Shown: positions 27,703-36,430 of the stretch, piece by piece
Position numbering within the stretch: the stretch's first letter is position 1
Layout of the letters: each line of letters starts with the position of its first letter
Source: Dyella humicola
GTDB taxonomy: Bacteria; Pseudomonadota; Gammaproteobacteria; Xanthomonadales; Rhodanobacteraceae
Reading direction: 5' to 3'
Length of the DNA stretch: 64,000 nt
Assembly: GCF_026283945.1 (NCBI RefSeq)
Contig: NZ_JAPDPC010000001.1
Coordinates: forward strand, 3,038,001-3,102,000
Notes under the pieces: model-generated
Database searches by the model: none
What the model was told of the DNA's origin: nothing
Seen by the model: the letters and a program-made list of their open reading frames with translations, nothing else
Translations under genes and position numbers: made by a program

Positions 27703-28701
27703 TCACTCAGCTGCCGCGATACTCGCCCTGACCTGCGCCACGATCTCGAACGAACGGCAACGCGCCTCGTGCTCGAACACGTTGGCGGTGACCATCAATT
27801 CATCGGGACGATGCCGCGCCACAAACGCCTCGATGCCTTGCTTCACCGTGTTTGCATCGCCGATCACCGCGCAGGCCAAGGCGCGTTCCACGCCGAATTT
27901 TTCGGTGGGCGTCCAGTAGTTTTCGATGTCGTCGATCGGCGGCGGAATCAGCCCCGGCCGTCCACGACGCAGATTGATGAAACTCTGCTGTTGTGTGGTG
28001 AACAGGCGCCGCGCTTCGCCATCGCTGGTCGCAGCGACCACGTTGACGCCAAGCATCGCGTGGGGTGCCTGCAACCGCGTGGACGGGCGGAAATCCCGGC
28101 GATACAGCGCCAGCGCTTCATCCATCGCATCCGGCGCAAAGTGCGAGGCAAACGCAAACGGCAGCCCCATGGCCGCAGCGAGGCGCGCGCTGAAAAGGCT
28201 CGACCCCAACAACCACACCGGCACCTCGACGCCGGCGCCCGGCACCGCACGCACCGGCTGCTCGGGCGTGGCCGGCTCGAAGTAAGCGAGCAACTCCTGC
28301 ACATCAGCGGGGAACGCATCCGCACTCTCGAAGTAACGTCGCAAAGCCCTCGCGGTAGCGTGATCCGTACCCGGCGCCCGCCCCAGACCCAGGTCGATGC
28401 GGCCCGGATAGAGCGACGCCAGCGTGCCGAACTGCTCGGCTACCTGCAGCGGCGCATGGTTCGGCAACATGATGCCGCCGGCGCCCACCCGGATGGTCGA
28501 GGTGCCACCCGCCACATGCCCAATCAAGACCGCCGTCGCCGCGCTGGCGATACCCGGCATGTTGTGATGTTCGGCCAGCCAGTAGCGCTTGTACCCCTGG
28601 CGTTCGGCACGGCGCGCCAGATCCAGCGTATTGGCAAAGGCCTGGGTCGCGTTGCTGCCTTCGGTCACCGGTGCCAGATCGAGTACAGAAAAGGGAATCA
28701 T
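27703..28701 (-). CDS. Luciferase-like (LLM class) flavin-dependent oxidoreductase
   Basis: The 332-residue protein matches the YhbW-like group of bacterial-luciferase fold enzymes: [12 protein letters not shown] at the start, [25 protein letters not shown], and [22 protein letters not shown]. It uses reduced flavin, probably FMN, to oxidise an unknown small molecule. GAGGACG lies before the ATG. It ends 19 bases from the HDOD stop, convergently. Confidence 0.9.
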   Translation of the reverse strand: MIPFSVLDLAPVTEGSNATQAFANTLDLARRAERQGYKRYWLAEHHNMPGIASAATAVLIGHVAGGTSTIRVGAGGIMLPNHAPLQVAEQFGTLASLYPGRIDLGLGRAPGTDHATARALRRYFESADAFPADVQELLAYFEPATPEQPVRAVPGAGVEVPVWLLGSSLFSARLAAAMGLPFAFASHFAPDAMDEALALYRRDFRPSTRLQAPHAMLGVNVVAATSDGEARRLFTTQQQSFINLRRGRPGLIPPPIDDIENYWTPTEKFGVERALACAVIGDANTVKQGIEAFVARHRPDELMVTANVFEHEARCRSFEIVAQVRASIAAAE

Positions 28702-28835
28702 GCTTGCGTCCTCGGCAAGGAAGCCAACGATGTGGGGACAGCTGCCGCAAATGCCACCCCTGCCTCCCGTTGGCGCCCCGCCCCACGGCTCAATTAGGCG
28801 TAGTCTTTGCGCACCATCGCCGGGAGAGTCACGCC

Positions 28836-29666
28836 ATGCTCCACCGAACCTGCACAGCGCTTGCCCTGCTTGCCGTTACCCTGCTGTTCCCCGCCGCGGC
28901 CAGCGCTGCCTCCACCGACGACACCACCGCCTTGCTCCAGCAAGCGGTCAACGGTTCATGGCGTTCGGCACCGAACAAGGCACGCGATGCCTACCGGCAC
29001 CCGATCGAGACCCTGCAATTCTTCGGTATTCGCCCGGACATGACGGTGATCGAACTGTCGCCCGGCGGTGGTTGGTATACCGAGATACTCGCGCCCTTTC
29101 TTTACGAGCGTGGCCATCTGATCGAGGCCACGTCGCCGAAGGCGGAAAAATTTGCCGCCAAGCTCAAGGGCAATCCTGCCGTGTTCGGCCATATCGCCGG
29201 GATGGTTCCGTTCGCGCCCCCCGAGCACGTGAGTCTTGGTCCCGCAAACTCGGCCGATATGGTGCTCACGTTTCGCAATACCCATGACTGGCTCATCGAT
29301 AATCCCGACACACTCGAAGCGGTCTTCAAATCCGCGTTTGAGGTACTCAAGCCCGGCGGCGTACTCGGACTGACCGAACACCGCGCCAAACCATTCGCCG
29401 ATCCACGCGTGACCGCAGGCGCGCTGCACCGCATCCCTGAGGACTATCTGATCGCGCTGGCACTCAAGACCGGTTTCCAGCTCGCCGGCGTCTCGGAAAT
29501 CAATGCGAACCCGAACGACCCTGAGGACATCAATATCCATCGCCTGCCGCCCGACCTGGCCGGCCCCGAGGATGAACACGAAAAGATGAAAGCGATCGGT
29601 GAATCCGACCGCATGACGCTTCGTTTCGTAAAGCCCTTGGCCGGCAATTCGCGAGCCAGTCGTTAG
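28836..29666 (+). CDS. Class I methyltransferase-like protein with a Sec signal
   Basis: The 276-residue protein opens with a clear signal peptide (hydrophobic [16 protein letters not shown], cut before AST). It continues as a class I SAM-dependent methyltransferase fold: motif I is [15 protein letters not shown], and later [14 protein letters not shown] matches the post-motif region. An exported methyltransferase is odd because SAM is cytoplasmic. A similar exported protein lies at 33960-34733. GGGAG precedes the ATG. Substrate and even catalytic activity are unknown. Confidence 0.83.
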   Translation: MLHRTCTALALLAVTLLFPAAASAASTDDTTALLQQAVNGSWRSAPNKARDAYRHPIETLQFFGIRPDMTVIELSPGGGWYTEILAPFLYERGHLIEATSPKAEKFAAKLKGNPAVFGHIAGMVPFAPPEHVSLGPANSADMVLTFRNTHDWLIDNPDTLEAVFKSAFEVLKPGGVLGLTEHRAKPFADPRVTAGALHRIPEDYLIALALKTGFQLAGVSEINANPNDPEDINIHRLPPDLAGPEDEHEKMKAIGESDRMTLRFVKPLAGNSRASR

Positions 29667-29671
29667 AGCCG

Positions 29672-29701
29672 AAAAAAAGAGCGGCCCACGAGGTGGGCCG
29701 C
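29672..29701 (-). terminator. Intrinsic terminator for the secreted protein gene at 29722
   Basis: On the minus strand a 9-bp perfect stem (GCGGCCCAC with GTGGGCCGC, 3-base loop) is followed by TC and then seven T residues. It lies 21 bases past the stop of the minus-strand gene. On the plus strand the same hairpin follows the methyltransferase stop but without a T-run. Confidence 0.85.
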
Positions 29702-29721
29702 CAACGCGTCGCTCCTATTGC

Positions 29722-30498
29722 TTACTTGCTGGTCGGCTTGTAAGTCAGATCGGCGTTATAGCTATCGACGTGCGAAGACGATTCCTGCACGACTTCGTTC
29801 AACGACTTGCGTAATGCCGCGGCGTCGTCCTTGCCATAGACGCCTTCGACCATCTTCCACAAGCTTGGATTGGTCTCGTTACCCACTTCCCCCCAATTCT
29901 TGGCGGGAAACAACACGATGAAATCCGGCGCGCCTTCCGCGCCCATGCGCACCTTGCCGACCACGTAATGGCCGGGCCAGTTCGACTTGTTCGCGGCGGC
30001 GGTGATTTTCTTGACGTCATCGGTGAAGGTTTCCGAGGCATCATGGCCCGGCTTGAGCTTGAAGTACGTCACTTCGATGAAAGGCGACGTCATGCCAGCG
30101 CCCTTGGCCATGTGCGTCAGTTCCGGCATGACCTCCACGAACGCGCTGGTCTCGCTCTTCAGATGCGGATTGACGCTGGTGCGAACTGCCTGGTCGCAGG
30201 CCTTGCCTGCCGCCTGCATCGCATCAAACGTTTCCCAGCTCACGGGCTGCGACGTATACGAGTAGCTGTACGTATCGCCCGTCTCGTGCGTCCAGGCATC
30301 CCAGCTGAACTTGAAGCCATGTTGGGCCAGGCATTGGTTGAAGGCCTTGGTGCCCGCTTCATAGGCTTGCTGGTCCGGCGGCGCCACCACGTCGGAGTAG
30401 ACGCGGATGATGTTCGCCTTGCCCGTGTCCTGCGCGTACGCGGAAGACATGCCTGAAAGTGCGATCGCGAGCGCCAGCCAGCATTGCGTGCTCTTCAT
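29722..30498 (-). CDS. Secreted protein of unknown function
   Basis: The 258-residue protein has a Sec signal (MKSTQCWLALAIALSGMSSAYA, cut before QDTGK) and GGGAG before the ATG at 30498. The mature protein is soluble, about half made of a segment with two Cys residues and aromatic-rich text (TYSYSYTSQPVSWETFDAM). A second half has YFKLKPGHDASETFTDDVKKI and HYVVGKVRMGAEGAPDF. This second part resembles an alpha/beta-barrel dimeric fold in pattern, but I cannot name a family. Confidence 0.7.
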   Translation of the reverse strand: MKSTQCWLALAIALSGMSSAYAQDTGKANIIRVYSDVVAPPDQQAYEAGTKAFNQCLAQHGFKFSWDAWTHETGDTYSYSYTSQPVSWETFDAMQAAGKACDQAVRTSVNPHLKSETSAFVEVMPELTHMAKGAGMTSPFIEVTYFKLKPGHDASETFTDDVKKITAAANKSNWPGHYVVGKVRMGAEGAPDFIVLFPAKNWGEVGNETNPSLWKMVEGVYGKDDAAALRKSLNEVVQESSSHVDSYNADLTYKPTSK

Positions 30499-30974
30499 GA
30501 AGACTCCCTCGGGGCGTCTGCCCCATGTGGTTTGGGTTGGTTTGACGACGGCACCCGTAAGACGCGAAGGCCGCCCACGACGACATCTCACAACAGGAGT
30601 GACTTGCTTGCCTTGATGGGTGCCCTCTTACGCATGGACGCAAGGGGAAACGAGCGGCACGCTGCGCACGCACCGGGCACGCGTAAGCGCAGCCAGGCAG
30701 CGCGAAACCGCTGGCAACAGGCAGGCGGCGAACGGCGACATACGGCGCATGACGTTTCTGGTTTCCCCTTGGCAACACCACGGATGCAATACGTCCGGCC
30801 AGGCCGAAGCGACGCGTCCTACGTCAAGGCGTATCAGTTGGTTGGAGCAACGGCCAGACAGCGGCGCTCATTAGGGAGTTGTCGGGCTGGCCCGAAAATA
30901 GGCCAGAAAGCCTAGGCCGGCTCGTTGCGGCTGCTTCCCGGCCAGCTGGCGCGTCGCTGCGCGCTAGCAGAGCA
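30499..30974. other. Gene-free stretch between divergent secreted protein and broken SnoaL gene
   Basis: These 476 bp hold only short overlapping frames with no ribosome sites or domains. I see no repeat, hairpin with T-run or promoter that I can defend. The base composition is similar to the surroundings. Confidence 0.5.
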
Positions 30975-31495
30975 TCAGTCGTGCAGTTGGGGCGCGCCCA
31001 TGGCGAACGATGCCTTGGCGATGCGGCCCTCGGCGATCTCGTAGATGCACAGCATCTGCATGCTGCCCTTGCCCTCGGGAAAGTTGCGGGTGACCTGTTC
31101 CAGATCCACCACTACCTGTCCCATCACGACCCGGCTAAGCAGCCGGGCGTGCAGGTCGGGCTCCGCAAAGCGGACCTCGATGCGGCGGCGCAACTCGTCA
31201 TGGCCGCGCGCCAGCCTTTCGCCGTGCAGCACATACTGCTCGGCGTCGGCTGCGTAGGTGGCGAGCCAGGCCTCGACATCCTTGTCGTAAGAGCCTGTTT
31301 GCGATCTCCGCGTGGCCCGCGCCGGGAGCTGTTTGCGCGCAGACCAAGGAAGAAGGAAGGAGTGTACGTCCGTACACGACTGAGTGATGACGCCGGGCTG
31401 CGGGCAAACAGACCCGGCGCGGGCCACGCGGAGATCACAAACAGGCTCCTAGCCTGCAGCTGACGCTGGATCAGCGCAGCCGGATCGGCGCTCAT
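30975..31495 (-). pseudogene. SnoaL/NTF2-like gene disrupted by a palindromic element
   Basis: The 5' part (ATG at 31495) encodes MSADPAALIQRQLQA. The 3' part (31289-30975) encodes YDKDVEAWLATYAADAEQYV and ends in ASFAMGAPQLHD, a SnoaL-like cone-fold domain. Between them lie 161 bp of inserted palindromic DNA, not a multiple of three, so the frame is broken. Joining GCT at 31453-31451 to TAC at 31289-31287 restores an unbroken family N-terminus. The ATG stands two bases after the stop of the upstream propeller gene, so it was part of that operon. A frame starting inside the element (GTG at 31427) reads into the domain and might still give a hybrid product. Confidence 0.82.
31291..31448. mobile_element. 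MITE-like palindromic element inserted in the SnoaL gene
   Basis: The 158-bp element has 36-bp terminal inverted repeats (31291-31326 and 31413-31448, one mismatch) beginning GAGCCTGTTTG. Inner inverted repeats follow (31329-31342 and 31398-31411, one mismatch), and the centre carries a GTGTACG-TC-CGTACAC hairpin at 31362-31377. It carries no transposase frame, so it would have to move in trans. A TA dinucleotide flanks both outer ends one base away, but a clean target duplication is not evident. The family is not identified. Confidence 0.8.
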
Positions 31496-31497
31496 GC

Positions 31498-32673
31498 TCA
31501 GCGCATGATGCCGGTATGGCCCAGCGAGTAACGGCCCGGCTGCGGCCACACCGTAAGACCGTGCGGCTCCTGGCCCACCTTGATGGAGCGGACCTGGCCG
31601 GTGGTCGTGTCGAACGCATAGACCACATCGTCGAAGCGGCCGGACAGCCACAGCGTCTTGCCATCTGCGCTGACATTGCCCATGTCCGGGCTGCCGCCGC
31701 CGGGGATCGGCCAGTTCGCCACCACCTTCTGCGTCGCGAAGTCGATCACCGACACGCTGCCCTTGCCATTGCGCGGGCCATGGATCTTGTTCGAACCACG
31801 GTTGGAGACGTAGAGCTTGGTGCCGTCACGGCTCGGGTAAAGGCCATGCGTGCCCACGCCGGTCTTGATGAAACCGACCTGCTTGAAGCTGGCACTGTCG
31901 ATCAGGTAGACGCCATCGGCCATCATGTCGGCCACGTAGAACGTCTTGCCATCGGGCGAGGAGCGGATGTCCTGCGGCATGCCACGCTTGGCCAGGTCCA
32001 GGTAACCCACTACCTGACGCTTCACCAGGTCGATCTTGGTCAGCTTGCCGGTGAATTCGCAGGTGAAGATCGCGTAGGTACCGTCGATGGCAAATTCGGC
32101 ATGGTTGATGCCCTTGCACTCCGGCGCCTGCAGGCTGGAGTGCATCGCCATGGTGTGCGCATCGCGGAAATCCAGGCGCGCGTGCGCCTCGACCACGACG
32201 ATGGCTTCCTTGCCGTCCGGCGTGAAGTACATGTTGTACGGGTCATCGACTGGCACGTTCGCGCCAGGCTTGCCCGTATGGGCGTCGATTGGCGTGAGGC
32301 TGCCGTCGGTGCCGCGCTCGGCGTTATTGGTCACCCACAGCGTGCGCATATCCCACGACGGCACCACGTGCTGCGGGCTGCGGCCGACCTTGAACTTGTC
32401 GACGACCTTGTAGGTCGCCGGATCGATGACGTAGACATCGTTCGAGCGCAGGTTAGGCACGTAGATTCGCGCCGGGTCCTTCGCCACGGCGGGGCTCAGG
32501 TGATCGAGCCCTGCCTCGGTGTACATGTTGGCGGGATTGATCACCGGCGGCATGCCGGGAACGGTGGTGACGGACGATGCCGCCAGGGCGTTGCCGCCCA
32601 GGCATGCTGCGGCAAGCGCAAACGATGACAGGCGGAACAGACGGGATGAGCGCATAGAAGTAGCGATGGCCAT
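31498..32673 (-). CDS. Exported YncE-like beta-propeller protein
   Basis: The 391-residue protein has a signal peptide (LSSFALAAACLGGNALA) and then repeated propeller blades with the patterns IYVPNLRSNDVYVIDPATYKV, FYVADMMADGVYLIDSASFK and LWLSGRFDDVVYAFDTTTG. Such seven-bladed proteins bind ligands or act as accessory proteins in the periplasm. Start codons ATG 32673 or 32655 are both possible. It precedes the broken SnoaL gene by two bases and follows the creatininase gene by 50 bases on the same strand, so the three form one operon. Confidence 0.83.
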   Translation of the reverse strand: MAIATSMRSSRLFRLSSFALAAACLGGNALAASSVTTVPGMPPVINPANMYTEAGLDHLSPAVAKDPARIYVPNLRSNDVYVIDPATYKVVDKFKVGRSPQHVVPSWDMRTLWVTNNAERGTDGSLTPIDAHTGKPGANVPVDDPYNMYFTPDGKEAIVVVEAHARLDFRDAHTMAMHSSLQAPECKGINHAEFAIDGTYAIFTCEFTGKLTKIDLVKRQVVGYLDLAKRGMPQDIRSSPDGKTFYVADMMADGVYLIDSASFKQVGFIKTGVGTHGLYPSRDGTKLYVSNRGSNKIHGPRNGKGSVSVIDFATQKVVANWPIPGGGSPDMGNVSADGKTLWLSGRFDDVVYAFDTTTGQVRSIKVGQEPHGLTVWPQPGRYSLGHTGIMR

Positions 32674-32723
32674 GGCAATCAGCAGTGATTTGAGGGAGTG
32701 GGGATGTCGTTCCCGCGAGGGAA

Positions 32724-33542
32724 TCAGCGGTCCTGGGTATCTTTCCGGAGCGCGTCGACGGTATGTAACACAATAGCATCGATGCCGATCTGACCGAGCT
32801 CAGCCGAGGCCTTGCGCGGGTCGCCGCCGTAGACGCCATCGGCGGGGCCCAGCTTGGGGCCGTGCTGGAGGCGATCCAGCCGCACCATCTGCGGCGCGGC
32901 CGCCAGCTGCAGCGAGGTGTCTGCCAGACCCGCGTGGGTGCCGATTTCGTCGTCGCGGAAACCGCGCTGGCGCAGCATCTGCGCATAACCATCCGACGAG
33001 GTCTGGTAGTACGCCGGCGGCACGATGGCGTGCAACTTGGAGCCGGACCACGCCTTGTTGAGCCGTGCGGCGACCTGGTCGAGATCCTTCTGGTAGCCGC
33101 CGTGGTCACCCAAGAACACGATGTTGCGGAAGCCATGCGCGGCAAAGCTCTGCGCGGCGGACTCCAGCATCTGTTCGAACGCGGCGTCGGAAATCGTGAT
33201 GGTTCCGGGAAAACGCATATGCGAGGTCGGCGGCGCATAGCCGCCTTCCGGGACGTACGCGATCACCGGCGCGACCAGCGCGTTGCCCAGCCCTTCCGCG
33301 ATCTTGCGCGACAGATAGGCTGCACGCGCATTGTGCTTGCCGACGGCGATGCCGGGCCCGCTCTGCTCGGTACCGCCGATGGGAATGATGATGGTGGTCT
33401 TGCCGGCCTGTACCTGGTCGCGGATTTCCGTCCAGGTCAGGTCCTCCAGCACGACGGTCTTCGGCGTCGATTGCGCCAACGATGCCTGCGTGGCGAAGAA
33501 CAGCATGGCAAAGGCGAACGCACGCAACGATGGGTGGCGCAT
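32724..33542 (-). CDS. Exported creatininase-family protein
   Basis: The 272-residue protein has a Sec signal (FAFAMLFFATQASLA, cut before QSTPK) and a creatininase fold: TIIIPIGGTEQSGPGIAVGKHN, then GYAPPTSHMRFPGTITI, FLGDHGGYQ and DEIGTHAGLADTS. In classical creatininase the first block is EqHGpHLplgtD; here His is Ser and the Asp position reads His (GKHN). The metal site is therefore changed, or the protein belongs to a separate subfamily. It is exported, unlike cytoplasmic creatininases. AAGGA lies before the ATG at 33542. Confidence 0.83.
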   Translation of the reverse strand: MRHPSLRAFAFAMLFFATQASLAQSTPKTVVLEDLTWTEIRDQVQAGKTTIIIPIGGTEQSGPGIAVGKHNARAAYLSRKIAEGLGNALVAPVIAYVPEGGYAPPTSHMRFPGTITISDAAFEQMLESAAQSFAAHGFRNIVFLGDHGGYQKDLDQVAARLNKAWSGSKLHAIVPPAYYQTSSDGYAQMLRQRGFRDDEIGTHAGLADTSLQLAAAPQMVRLDRLQHGPKLGPADGVYGGDPRKASAELGQIGIDAIVLHTVDALRKDTQDR

Positions 33543-33742
33543 CTTGGAGAGTCCTTCCGACAGGCAGCGGGCCGGCATCGTGATCGCTCAGTGGCGCTCA
33601 CGTCTGCACACAGTCGCATAGCTTGCCGCATATGGCCGCGATCGACGAGATGGTTCGCGCATGGCGCTACACGATTCCTTCATGTAGGCCGTGGTTCGGC
33701 CCGCGGAAAACGAGGCGCGCAGGCCAGCGTCAAAGGGGCTGA

Positions 33743-33955
33743 TCAGTCCGGCGCTTGCCCCGGATGCCGTTCCTTCCACGCCGTCAGCGCCTCGTAGTAC
33801 TGCGTCAGCGCGTCCTCGTAGAAGTCGAAGACGCAGGGCACGCAGCCTTGGCCGCAGCAGTCCTCGGCATCGGGTTCGACAGGCTTTACCGGGGGCGGAT
33901 CATCGGAGGGCGCGCACGCACCCTCCGTCGTGTTGGGTCGTTCTGAATCAGTCAA
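33743..33955 (-). CDS. Small Cys-rich OXLD1-like protein
   Basis: The 70-residue protein has the oxidoreductase-like domain signature PPPVKPVEPDAEDCCGQGCVPCVFDFYEDAL, whose conserved Cys residues (DCCGQGC and PC) are the hallmark of the family. It ends with YYEALTAWKERHPG. The start is a TTG at 33955, four bases after the stop of the exported methyltransferase gene. The function of the family is unknown; the eukaryotic homologue is mitochondrial. Confidence 0.78.
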   Translation of the reverse strand: MTDSERPNTTEGACAPSDDPPPVKPVEPDAEDCCGQGCVPCVFDFYEDALTQYYEALTAWKERHPGQAPD

Positions 33956-33959
33956 ACCA

Positions 33960-34733
33960 TTATCCAGGCTTGCGGAATCGATAGACGAACTGGTCCGTAT
34001 GACCGCGTATCGACTTGTCGAATACCTTGATGTTGTGCGGATCGGCCGGATTGCGCAGCGCATCGCTCTCGCCGTCGAACACGAAACCGACCGATTCGAC
34101 CTGCTTCTTCACGATGGCCGGATCGATCCGGTGCAGCGTGTCGGTGTCACGCATGCCGGAGCCTGCTTCGGCCACGTGGTCCACGACCACGAACACGCCG
34201 CCAGGCTTGAGCGAATCGAATACCTGCTTGTCGAACGCCACCGGGTCAACCTTGCCCATGAAGGCGTCCGGATAGTCGTGATAGTTCTGCGAGGTGAACA
34301 CGAGGTCGACCTTCTCCGGCGTCTTGAACTGCGCCGCCGGCACCATCAGCACACCGACGTTGTCGTAATGCGGCATGGCCACCAGCGCCTTGGATGCCTG
34401 CACATCGGACTTGGCCTCCTTGCCGTACTCGTTCGGCCACACGGCATAAACGCGCCCCGTCGGCCCCACGATGGCGCTGAACACGCGCGTGAAATAGCCA
34501 CTACCGGGGATCAGGTCCACCACTTTCTGGCCCGGCTTCACCTCGGCGAAGGTGGCCAGTGCGGCGACCTTGCGGCGATCATCGTTGGCGGTGTCGTCTT
34601 TGCGCGCCGGATCGTTGATGGCCGCGACGACGTACGCCGGGACGGCGCCACCCGAGGCGGCCTGTGGCGCGGCCACCGCGACGGTGACAGGGAAAGCGAG
34701 AGCAACCAGCACTGCGAGAACGGTCGGACGCAT
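33960..34733 (-). CDS. Second class I methyltransferase-like protein with a Sec signal
   Basis: The 257-residue protein has a clear signal (hydrophobic LAVLVALAFPVTVAVA, cut before APQ) and a methyltransferase-like fold: KVVDLIPGSGYFTRVF as motif I, DLVFTSQNYHDY, and LKPGGVFVVVDHVAE. It shares the plan of the protein at 28836-29666 but is not a close copy. GGAGTTCCTC precedes the ATG. A GGGGCGC/GCGCCCC hairpin (34756-34775) lies in its 5' region. The coupled OXLD1-like gene follows. Confidence 0.83.
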   Translation of the reverse strand: MRPTVLAVLVALAFPVTVAVAAPQAASGGAVPAYVVAAINDPARKDDTANDDRRKVAALATFAEVKPGQKVVDLIPGSGYFTRVFSAIVGPTGRVYAVWPNEYGKEAKSDVQASKALVAMPHYDNVGVLMVPAAQFKTPEKVDLVFTSQNYHDYPDAFMGKVDPVAFDKQVFDSLKPGGVFVVVDHVAEAGSGMRDTDTLHRIDPAIVKKQVESVGFVFDGESDALRNPADPHNIKVFDKSIRGHTDQFVYRFRKPG

Positions 34734-34919
34734 GAGGAACTCCGTAGTCAGGTGAGGGGCGCCATTGTGCGCCCCGACAGGGTAACCCGCGCCATGCCCT
34801 TTGGCATAAGAGCCAGGTCAAAGAATCCGCGTAACCCGCGCGGAGCCTTGAACTGACTTCAAGCGCCTGCTCACGATCCACGCATGGGCATGCGCGAAGC
34901 GTGAACAGGCTTCAATGGC

Positions 34920-36317
34920 TTATTTGGCTGAAGACGGACCCGCCACCGTGGTCAGCAACACATGCCAGTAGGCCAGGTCGTCATAGAACGACGACACCGG
35001 AATGCGCTCGTTGAGGCCATGCGCAAACGCGTCGCTGTTCTTCATGAACAGGCCGCTGACGCCGTAGGTGGGAATACCCGCGGCGCGGTAGTAAAGGCCA
35101 TCGGTGGCACCCGATTCCTGCTCCGGGGTAATCGTCACGCCAGGGCGAATCGTATGCACCGCCTTGGTGACCGCCGCCAGCACGTCAGGGCGCAATGGCG
35201 AGGCGTCACTGGAGATGGCCTTGCCGACCAGGTTGACTTCGACCTTCGGACCCACCAAGTCCTGCACCGTCTTCTGCACGGTGGCGACGGCCACGCCGGG
35301 GAAGATGCGGCAGTTGATGGTGGCCGTCGCCGACTGCGGCAGCGCGTTATCGGCGTGGCCGCCGCGCAGCAGGGTCGCCACGCAGGTGGTGCGGGTCTTG
35401 CCCACTTCCGACGGCTCGGCGGCCAGCACATCAGCCGCCGCCTGGTTGTGCGGATCCTGGGCAAACGCGCGCATGGCCTCACCCACCTTGCCTTGCGTAG
35501 TGGCGCCCAACGCCTTGAACGAGGCCAGCGTGGTGTCGTTCCACATCACCGGGAAGCTGTAGCCCTGGACCTTCTTCAACGCGTCGGCCAGTTCATAGAT
35601 GGCGTTGTCCGGGCGCGGCAACGAGCTGTGGCCGCCCGGATTGCGCGTGGTCAGCTCAAAACTCGCGTACGCCTTCTCCGCCGTCTGCAGGCCATAGACC
35701 AGGGGTTTGCCGGCATCGCTCAGCTCGCCGCCGCCCGCGTCGGTGTTGAGTGCGAAGTCGGCATCCACCAGGTCACGATGATGTTCGACCAGATCCTGCA
35801 TGGTGTCCTGCGTGGTTTCCTCATCGCCGGTGTAGACGATGATCAGGTCACGCGTAGGCACGAAACCCTCTTTCTTCAGGCGGATGAAATTCGCCGCCAA
35901 CACGGTGACGCCGCTCTTGATGTCCTCGGTGCCGCGGCCGAAGAAGTAGCCATTTTCCTCGGTCAACTTGAACGGGTCGCGCTGCCAGTCTTCCGGCTTG
36001 GCCGTCACCACATCCATATGCGCCATCAACGCGATCGGCTTGCCGCCGGTGCCGTTGCCGCGATAGCGCACCACCATGGCCGCCGTCTCGCCGTGCGGAA
36101 TGATGTGGATGTCCGACTCCGGAAAGCCAGCTGCGCGGAACTGGTCGGCCAGATACTTGACCATCACCGGCACCTGCCCTTGCCCGATCTCGCTCTTGAA
36201 CGCGATGAGATGGCTGAAGATGTCGCGCGCCTGAGCCTGGTTCGGGTCCAGCGTGGCCGCTTGCGCGGAAATGGTGACCGAGGCGGTCAGCAGTGCAGCG
36301 AACAACGGTTTGAACAT
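34920..36317 (-). CDS. Exported M20 family metallopeptidase
   Basis: The 465-residue protein has a Sec signal (LFAALLTASVTISAQA) and the M20 motifs: ALMAHMDVV (His, Asp), GRGTEDIKSG (Asp), GDEETTQD (Glu pair) and NTDAGGG. It also has a dimerisation region (RNPGGHSSLPRPDNAIY). M20 enzymes use two zinc ions to cut peptides or acyl-amino acids. Being exported, it probably trims peptides in the periplasm. The frame also begins at a GTG at 36329; the ATG gives the cleaner signal. Confidence 0.9.
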   Translation of the reverse strand: MFKPLFAALLTASVTISAQAATLDPNQAQARDIFSHLIAFKSEIGQGQVPVMVKYLADQFRAAGFPESDIHIIPHGETAAMVVRYRGNGTGGKPIALMAHMDVVTAKPEDWQRDPFKLTEENGYFFGRGTEDIKSGVTVLAANFIRLKKEGFVPTRDLIIVYTGDEETTQDTMQDLVEHHRDLVDADFALNTDAGGGELSDAGKPLVYGLQTAEKAYASFELTTRNPGGHSSLPRPDNAIYELADALKKVQGYSFPVMWNDTTLASFKALGATTQGKVGEAMRAFAQDPHNQAAADVLAAEPSEVGKTRTTCVATLLRGGHADNALPQSATATINCRIFPGVAVATVQKTVQDLVGPKVEVNLVGKAISSDASPLRPDVLAAVTKAVHTIRPGVTITPEQESGATDGLYYRAAGIPTYGVSGLFMKNSDAFAHGLNERIPVSSFYDDLAYWHVLLTTVAGPSSAK

Positions 36318-36430
36318 GGAGCATCTCACCTGCGTCGGAAGGAGGCGTGAGTATGTCGTGTTCCAGAGCCGGGATGCACCACTTGTTGCAAAGATATTTC
36401 ACACCGTTTTGGGCGGCCGAGCGGCGATGG

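Noticed and set aside
31362-31377. GTGTACG-TC-CGTACAC hairpin considered as an operator
   Set aside because: It is the centre of the palindromic element and does not lie in a promoter region.
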